This document shows positions 5,854 through 10,850 of a DNA stretch of 10,850 bases, one piece after another. The stretch is from Actinomycetes bacterium (lineage in GTDB: Bacteria; Actinomycetota; Actinomycetes; Actinomycetales; Cellulomonadaceae), in assembly GCA_023389455.1 (NCBI GenBank), contig JAEWEJ010000150.1:1-10850 (forward strand). Reading direction: 5' to 3'. Under the pieces are notes generated by a model. That model made no database searches. It was not told where the DNA came from and saw only the letters and a list, made by a program, of their open reading frames with translations. Numbering within the stretch: position 1 is the first letter of the stretch; every line of letters starts with the position of its first letter. The translations under genes were made by a program, and so were the position numbers.

Positions 5854-7623
5854 ATGTACAAGCGTATGCGGAAGGCTCTGGGGAGCCGTGCGAGACGGCT
5901 CCTGCGGCGGGGGGTGGTCCAGACCGAACCCCTCGTCGCAGAGCCCGGCCTCGCCGCGGTGTTCGATCCGGTGTACTACCGCGAGACGTACGCCGACGTC
6001 GCCGCCGCAGGGATCGACCCGCTCACGCACTACCTGAACCACGGGCGTCAGGAGCTGCGCCGACCCAGCGTGCTCTTCGACCCGAGCTGGTACCTCGAGG
6101 TGAACGCCGACGTGGTCGAGGCGGGCATCGACCCGATGTCGCACTACCTCGCGGTGGGGGGCGCCGAAGGGCGTGACCCGATCCCCGCCGGGTTCAAGTC
6201 GGCCTGGTACCTCGAGCACCATCCGGAGGTGGCCGAGTCGGGGACCAACCCGCTGGTGCACTACGTCACCGAGGGCGCAGTTCTCGGCTACGACCCGTGC
6301 CCGGACTTCGAGTCGGCGTGGTACCTCGGGCAGAACCTCGACGTCGCGGCCGCGGGCGTGAACCCGCTGGTGCACTTCCTGCGCCGAGGGCTCGAGGAGG
6401 GGCGGGCACCGAACAGCCACGCGCGGACCATCACCGGCATGGACGCGGCGTCGGGTCCGGTCACCGGCGTCGCGAACCTGCTCGCGGAGCGGCACGCCGA
6501 CCTGCGTCCGTTCCGGGTCATCCCGGGGCCGGACGTCCCACGCATCAACCTCGTGACGGACTCGGTGGGGCCGGACAGCCTCTTCGGCGGCGTGGCGACG
6601 GCGATCATCCTGGCGACGTTCTGGGCGGAGCGCACGGGGCGGCGGCTGCGGATCGTGACGCGCCACTCCCCGCCCGACGGCTCGGGCCTGGACGACCTGT
6701 TCCGCACGATCGGCACCCGCCCGACGCGCCAGCCGGAGCTCGCGTTCGTCCCCACCGGCCCCGGTGACTACCTCGAGGCCGGGGCCGAGGACGTCTTCCT
6801 CACGACGTCCTGGTGGACCACCACGTCCGTCCTGCAGACCGTGCCGGCGGACCGCGTCGTCTACATCCTGCAGGAGGACGAGCGGTCGTTCTACCCGCTC
6901 GGTGACCGGTCGCTGGGTGCCGCGACAGCGATGAACCACCCCGACCTGACGGTCGTCGTGAACACCGCCGGCCTGCTGACGCACCTGGCGAGCACGGGCA
7001 TCGACAACCTCACGACGACCGGGTCGTCGTTCGAGCCCTCGGCCACAGCATTCCTGCGCCCGGGCCGGCTGCTCGGCGCCGGACGGACGCGGAACCTCTT
7101 CTTCTACGCCCGCCCGCACAACCCGCGCAACCTCTTCGACATGGGGCTCGCGGCGATCGACGGCGCGATCGAGGCCGGGCACCTGCCGCAGGAGCGCTGG
7201 CGGGTGCACATGGTGGGGCGCCACGTCCCGGGCGTCACGTTCTGCGACGGCTCGGCCCCGGTGATCCACGGCGGCCTCGGGTGGCACGACTATCGCGCCC
7301 TGCTCGGCACCATGGACGTCGGCCTCTCCCTGATGGCGTCCCCGCACCCGAGCTACCCGCCGTTGGACCTCGCCGCCAGCGGTTCCGTCGTCGTGACCAA
7401 CAGCTGGCGGGGCAAGCCCGACCTGTCGGATCTCGGCGGTCGCATCGTTGTCGGCGAGCCGACGGTCGAGGGCCTCATCGAGGCCCTCGGGAAGGCCACG
7501 GTGGTGCTCGACGCCGTCCGGGACGAACCCTTCGAGCCCGCGGACACGGCCGTGTTCCGTAGCTGGTCCGAGAACCTGGGTGACGTGGTCGACCGCCTGG
7601 CCCGGGACTTCGGCGATGTTTGA
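5854..7623 (+). CDS. WsaF-like rhamnosyltransferase with four N-terminal repeats
   Basis: 589-residue predicted GT-B glycosyltransferase resembling WsaF, the beta-1,2-L-rhamnosyltransferase of the Geobacillus S-layer glycan. Residues 1-30 are basic (RMRKALGSRARRLLRRG). Four repeats of about 38 residues fill 37-187. The catalytic part starts at PRINLVTDSVGPDSLFGGVATA (229-250), a WsaF-type N-terminal motif, continues through ILQEDERSFYPLG (338-350) and FFYARPHNPRNLFDMG (416-431), and ends with SLMASPHPSYPPLDLAASG (492-510) and VVVTNSWRGK. D505 sits where many GT4 enzymes have the second Glu of E-x7-E. No signal peptide or membrane segment is visible, so it should act in the cytoplasm, presumably on a lipid-linked glycan. 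ATG 5854 is preferred because AGGGGAG lies just upstream and the basic start is typical; ATG 5752 would add 34 residues but has no ribosome site. Specificity for rhamnose is inferred from family and from rmlC/rmlD nearby. Confidence 0.85.
   Translation: MYKRMRKALGSRARRLLRRGVVQTEPLVAEPGLAAVFDPVYYRETYADVAAAGIDPLTHYLNHGRQELRRPSVLFDPSWYLEVNADVVEAGIDPMSHYLAVGGAEGRDPIPAGFKSAWYLEHHPEVAESGTNPLVHYVTEGAVLGYDPCPDFESAWYLGQNLDVAAAGVNPLVHFLRRGLEEGRAPNSHARTITGMDAASGPVTGVANLLAERHADLRPFRVIPGPDVPRINLVTDSVGPDSLFGGVATAIILATFWAERTGRRLRIVTRHSPPDGSGLDDLFRTIGTRPTRQPELAFVPTGPGDYLEAGAEDVFLTTSWWTTTSVLQTVPADRVVYILQEDERSFYPLGDRSLGAATAMNHPDLTVVVNTAGLLTHLASTGIDNLTTTGSSFEPSATAFLRPGRLLGAGRTRNLFFYARPHNPRNLFDMGLAAIDGAIEAGHLPQERWRVHMVGRHVPGVTFCDGSAPVIHGGLGWHDYRALLGTMDVGLSLMASPHPSYPPLDLAASGSVVVTNSWRGKPDLSDLGGRIVVGEPTVEGLIEALGKATVVLDAVRDEPFEPADTAVFRSWSENLGDVVDRLARDFGDV
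5962..6414 (+). repeat. Four ~38-residue repeats at the N terminus of the WsaF-like protein
   Basis: Units begin at F37, F75, F114 and F152, spaced 38, 39 and 38 residues (DNA starts 5962, 6076, 6193, 6307). The pattern is F-x-x-x-W/Y-Y-L-x-x-N/H-x-D/E-V, A/S-G-x-x/N-P-L/M-x-H-Y/F-L/V, G, and E/L-G-R/Y-x-P. Similar repeats occur in bacterial surface-glycan glycosyltransferases and some secreted proteins from memory, but I cannot name the domain. They are probably alpha-helical and could mediate oligomerisation or acceptor binding; that is inference. Confidence 0.88.
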
Positions 7624-8809
7624 CGTCCCGATCCGTGCGGTCGACTACCGCAACCCGTGGGAGCTGCCCCTCGCCGCGCGCCTGCGGATGTTCCGTGCAG
7701 AGTCGGTCAAGGTGGCCTACTACTACCGGTGGGCGGACTCGAGCACCTTCCGCTACCGCTGCTTCAACACCGCCCAGACGCTGAACCGGCACGTCGACGG
7801 GGTGAGCGCGAGCTGGTTCTTCGAGCAGGACGGTGAGCGACTGCTGCAGGTCGTCAAGGAGGCCGACGTCCTGGTCGTCTGCCGCGTCCCGTACAGCGAC
7901 CAGGTCGCCCAGCTGATGGCCGTGGCCCGACGCTTCGGTACACGCGTGGTGTTCGACGTCGACGACTTCGTGTTCGACATCACGATGGTGCCTGAGGTCG
8001 TCAAGACCCTCGACCAGTACGAGGGGACCATCGAGGCTGCCGAGCACATGTGGAACTGGTGGTTCGCGGCCTTCGCCCGCATGCGCCAGACGATGCAGCT
8101 CGCCGACGAGGTCGTCGTCACGAACGACTACCTGGCCGACCGGACGCGTGAGGTCGTCGACCTGCCGGTCTCGGTGGTCCCGAACTTCATGGGCGCCGAG
8201 CAGATTGAGTACAGCCGTGCCCTCGTCGCGGCACGTGCCTCCACGGGAGACGCCCGCGACGGGTTCGTCGACCTCGGGTACTTCAGCGGGACGCCGACGC
8301 ACAACCGCGACTTCGCGCTCGCGGCGAGCGCTGTCGCCCGCGTCATGCGCCGCGACGACGCGGTCCGCCTCCGGCTGGTCGGCTTCCTCGACCTGCGCGA
8401 CTCGCCGCTCGCCGGCCTGGAGGACAGGATCGACATCGTCCCGCTCGCGAGCTACATGGAGCTGCAGCGCCTGATCGCCGAGACCGAGGTCAACATCGCG
8501 CCGCTGCAGGACAACCGGTTCACCAACTGCAAGTCGGAGCTGAAGTATTTCGACGCGGCAGCGGTTGCCGTCCCGACGCTCGCCTCGCCGACCTACACGA
8601 TGTCGCGGGCGATCGAGCACGGCGTGAACGGGATGCTCGTGCGGGTCGACGAGTGGGAGCAGGCGATCGAGGCGATCGTCGCCGACTACCGGACGACAGG
8701 TGTCGCGATGGGCCGGGCGGCGTTCGACCACGCCCTCGCGACGTACTCGCCGCCCGCGATGGTCGACCAGGTCGTCAAGGGCCTGGGACTGGTCGACGTA
8801 CCGTCCTGA
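7616..8809 (+). CDS. GT-B glycosyltransferase (group 1-like)
   Basis: 397-residue cytoplasmic glycosyltransferase of uncertain specificity. The N-terminal lobe carries KVAYYYRWADSSTFRYRCFN (32-51), typical of enzymes where an RYR motif follows the first strand, then ADVLVVCRVPYS (83-94) and VVFDVDDFVFD (111-121). The C-terminal lobe begins near VDLGYFSGTPTHNRDF (218-233), a GT4-type donor loop, then LVGFLDL (254-260), IDIVPLASYMELQRLIAETEVNIAPLQDN (272-300) and NCKSELKYFDAAAVAVPTLAS (304-324), with K306/K310 and D313 where related enzymes usually have Glu. Its ATG overlaps the end of the WsaF-like gene by 8 bases (ATGTTTGA), implying translational coupling and one operon; the ribosome site is weak. 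A start at the later ATG 7688 would remove 24 residues and is less likely. The family is firm, the sugar unknown. Confidence 0.88.
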   Translation: MFDVPIRAVDYRNPWELPLAARLRMFRAESVKVAYYYRWADSSTFRYRCFNTAQTLNRHVDGVSASWFFEQDGERLLQVVKEADVLVVCRVPYSDQVAQLMAVARRFGTRVVFDVDDFVFDITMVPEVVKTLDQYEGTIEAAEHMWNWWFAAFARMRQTMQLADEVVVTNDYLADRTREVVDLPVSVVPNFMGAEQIEYSRALVAARASTGDARDGFVDLGYFSGTPTHNRDFALAASAVARVMRRDDAVRLRLVGFLDLRDSPLAGLEDRIDIVPLASYMELQRLIAETEVNIAPLQDNRFTNCKSELKYFDAAAVAVPTLASPTYTMSRAIEHGVNGMLVRVDEWEQAIEAIVADYRTTGVAMGRAAFDHALATYSPPAMVDQVVKGLGLVDVPS

Positions 8810-8876
8810 TCGCACGCCCTCGGCAGAGGTGGGGAGGCGCGTCCTCGCCGCCCGGCGCACACCTGGAGGTAGCTCC
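8810..8876 (+). other. Short intergenic gap before the methyltransferase-GT gene
   Basis: These 67 bases contain GGAGG (8865-8869) seven bases before the GTG at 8877, a strong ribosome site that fixes the start. A four-base stem GAGG/CCTC around CGCGT (8835-8847) is too weak to call a terminator, and no promoter-like hexamers stand out, so cotranscription with the upstream gene is likely. Confidence 0.5.
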
Positions 8877-10850
8877 GTGGAAGACCTGACCCGCGTGCGT
8901 CCCTCGGGGTGCGACTTCGAGCTGGACGCGCCGTCCCGCAACCGTGAGTGGTACGAGGTGCGCGGCTACGAGCCGCACTCCACCGCGCTCTTCCGTACCG
9001 TCGCCGCCGACGCGGACGTGGTCCTCGACATCGGTGCGCACGTCGGCTACTACAGCCTGCTCGCCCGTCGGGCGGCACCGACGGCGACCGTCGTCGCCGT
9101 CGAGGCGTCGCCGCCGAACGCCGAGGTGCTGCGACGCAACGTCGAGCGTCTCGACGGCGAGCCCGTTCGCGTGGTGGCCGCGGCGTTCGCGGCCGCGAGC
9201 GGGACCGTGACGGTGCAGCTCACGGAGGCGTCGGACAACTCCGGGATCAGCGGTCACCCGAACTCCCCGACGGTCGGGGGCATCGAGGTGCCGGCCGTGA
9301 CCGGGGACGACCTCGATCTGCCCGACGGCGACAAGCTCGTGGTGAAGTTGGACGTCGAGGGGCACGAGCTCGCCGCCCTGGACGGGCTCGCCGGCACGTT
9401 TGCGCGCTACGCGGACGTGCGGCTCCTCGTGGAGATGAACCCCAAGTGCCTGCGGGTCGCGGGCTCGACCGGGGACGACCTGGTTGAGCGGCTCCGCGGG
9501 CTCGGGTTCCGGCTCTTCGTCCTCGACGAGGGGCAGCGGTCGTCGCGCGAGCTCGCTGCGGGTGACCGGTGGGAGGACCTGGTCGACCCGGCGGGGTACG
9601 CCAACCTCTACTGCGTGCCTGCCGAGCGGTGCACGGTCGTCGGTGCGGTGCTGCACTCGGCGGGCACGTCAGGGGCCCAGCGCAGCCACGTCGAGATGGT
9701 GCAGACGCTCGTGCGTAGGGGGGCGATGGTGCACACCGTGGTGCCTGAGCCGGACCTGGGTCTGCGGGAGGTCCTGCTGGGCGTGGGTGGAACCGTGGGC
9801 GAGGTGCCGTCCATGGCGTGGTGGACCGTCTGGCCGGATGAGGACGACGTCGACCACACGGCGTGGTCGACACGGGAGATGTTCCACGCCCCCACCACCG
9901 AGGAGCTCGCGCTGCTGCGTCCCGACGTGGTGCTGACCCAGAACGGCGTGATCCCGCAGGGTGCCCTCGCTGCCGCGGTCCTCGGGCTCCCGCACGTCTG
10001 GTACCTGCGGGAGTTCATCGACCTCGACTACGGTCTGGTGGTCCCGGGCGGGTCCCGGCAGTTCGCGGAGATGGTGCTCAGCCTGTCCGACCGTGTCGTC
10101 GCGAACTCCGCGGGAGTGGCGCGGCACCTGCTGGGCGACGATGCCGCCCGCGCCACCGTGCTGTCGCCCGTGCCGAACACCGGAGTGATCGCCCCCCGCG
10201 TCGTCACGGATGATGACGCACGGCCGTGGACTGTGGGCGTCATCGGGAGCCTCAACGTGGGCAAGGGGCAGGAGGACGCGATCCGCGCCGTCCATCTGCT
10301 GCGGGCGGCGGGACAGGACGTGCACCTCGCCCTCATCGGATCGGGGACGCCGGCCGAGAAGGAGCGTGTCGAGGCGCTCGTCACCGAGCTGGGCCTCGGG
10401 GGTGCCGTGCACCTGCCGGGTGCGGTGGAGGACCAGAGCGCCCTGTACGCGACGCTGGACTGTGTCGCCGTGACGTCCCGGAACGAGGCCTACGGAAGGG
10501 TGCCGTTCGAGGCCAGCGCGGCCGGTGTGCCGGTGGTCTACGCCCGTGTCGGGGGACCGGCGGAGTACCTCGAGGACGGGGTCACCGCGCTCGGCTACGA
10601 GCCCGGCAACGTGCCGTCGCTGGCCGCGGCGTTCAGGACGCTGGTCGACGACCCCGGTAGGTGCGCTCGGCTGGTGAGCGCGGCACGGGCCGATCTCCTC
10701 GGGCCCGAGCGTCAGGAGCGGTACGAGGCGGCGATCGTCGCGCTCGTGCGCGACGCCGCCGGCGCACCGGTACCGCCCGGGCGCCTCCTCCTGGGCGCGG
10801 TCGGACGCACGGCGCGTGAGGCCGGGATGTGGCGTCGCGAGGCCGCGTCT
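8877..10850 (+). CDS. FkbM methyltransferase-GT4 glycosyltransferase fusion, 3'-truncated
   Basis: Frame open from GTG 8877 to the last base, 658 codons without a stop, so the C terminus lies outside the window. Residues 1-250 are an FkbM-family SAM-dependent methyltransferase: motif I VVLDIGAHVGYYSLLA (48-63), VVAVEASPPNAEVLRRN (72-88), VVKLDVEGHELAALDGL (155-171) and LLVEMNP (183-189). Residues about 253-626 are a GT4 enzyme: GTSGAQRSHVEMVQTLVRRG (263-282), a first-lobe RPDVVLTQNG (348-357), SDRVVANSAGVARHL (404-418), IGSLNVGKGQEDAI (456-469), and E-x7-E as E537/E545 in RNEAYGRVPFEASAAG. A further tail with LLLGAVGRTAREAGMW begins near 635. One polypeptide probably adds a sugar and O-methylates a sugar of the same glycan; this is inferred from the fusion. 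It follows two glycosyltransferase genes on the same strand. No signal peptide is visible. Family calls are firm, substrate unknown. Confidence 0.92.
   Translation, partial: MEDLTRVRPSGCDFELDAPSRNREWYEVRGYEPHSTALFRTVAADADVVLDIGAHVGYYSLLARRAAPTATVVAVEASPPNAEVLRRNVERLDGEPVRVVAAAFAAASGTVTVQLTEASDNSGISGHPNSPTVGGIEVPAVTGDDLDLPDGDKLVVKLDVEGHELAALDGLAGTFARYADVRLLVEMNPKCLRVAGSTGDDLVERLRGLGFRLFVLDEGQRSSRELAAGDRWEDLVDPAGYANLYCVPAERCTVVGAVLHSAGTSGAQRSHVEMVQTLVRRGAMVHTVVPEPDLGLREVLLGVGGTVGEVPSMAWWTVWPDEDDVDHTAWSTREMFHAPTTEELALLRPDVVLTQNGVIPQGALAAAVLGLPHVWYLREFIDLDYGLVVPGGSRQFAEMVLSLSDRVVANSAGVARHLLGDDAARATVLSPVPNTGVIAPRVVTDDDARPWTVGVIGSLNVGKGQEDAIRAVHLLRAAGQDVHLALIGSGTPAEKERVEALVTELGLGGAVHLPGAVEDQSALYATLDCVAVTSRNEAYGRVPFEASAAGVPVVYARVGGPAEYLEDGVTALGYEPGNVPSLAAAFRTLVDDPGRCARLVSAARADLLGPERQERYEAAIVALVRDAAGAPVPPGRLLLGAVGRTAREAGMWRREAAS

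Noticed and set aside
5842..7347. A minus-strand frame of about 500 codons opposite the WsaF-like gene
   Set aside because: Composition is typical of an antisense shadow (Arg, Val, Asp, His rich) and no domain is visible; the plus-strand protein has clear motifs and repeats.
7475..8941. A minus-strand frame of about 490 codons opposite the second glycosyltransferase gene
   Set aside because: No motif is visible, and it covers the coding strand of a clear glycosyltransferase and the start of the next gene.

Overview
The window is about 70% or more GC, with GTG starts, strong G/C preference at third codon positions and Shine-Dalgarno sites of the AGGAGG type. This points to a high-GC actinobacterium. 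The gene content (a secreted PGRP-type amidase with actinobacterial-style repeats and a rhamnan-type glycan locus) would fit Micrococcales, for example a Cellulomonas relative, but the genus is a guess.

Layout: (1) 1-1080, plus strand: the 3' part of a GT4 glycosyltransferase, cut by the window edge. (2) 1090-3945, minus strand: a large secreted PGRP/amidase with a zinc-site domain and five C-terminal repeats of about 100 residues; it converges on gene 1 with a 9-base gap. (3) 4051-4668, minus strand: rmlC, dTDP-4-dehydrorhamnose 3,5-epimerase. (4) A 93-base divergent intergenic region. (5) 4762-5622, plus strand: rmlD, dTDP-4-dehydrorhamnose reductase. (6) A 231-base intergenic region holding several inverted repeats and a promoter-like site. 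(7) 5854-7623: a WsaF-like rhamnosyltransferase with four N-terminal repeats of about 38 residues. (8) 7616-8809: another GT-B glycosyltransferase, overlapping gene 7 by 8 bases. (9) 8877 to beyond the window end: a fusion of an FkbM-type methyltransferase and a GT4 glycosyltransferase, open to the last base.

Taken together this is part of a cell-surface polysaccharide locus. RmlC and RmlD perform the last two steps of dTDP-L-rhamnose synthesis; rmlA and rmlB are not in the window. Four glycosyltransferase modules could use that and other nucleotide sugars to build a rhamnose-containing glycan. The WsaF-like enzyme next to a methyltransferase-glycosyltransferase fusion recalls the WsaE/WsaF pair of the Geobacillus S-layer rhamnan, where methylation caps the chain; the same logic here is an inference. 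The amidase is exported and may act on, or bind to, the wall that carries the glycan.

No RNA genes, CRISPR arrays, insertion sequences or attachment sites were seen. The most interesting signals are the five cysteine-paired repeats of the amidase, the WsaF-like protein with its repeat array, the methyltransferase-glycosyltransferase fusion beside it, and the inverted repeats between rmlD and the glycosyltransferase operon.
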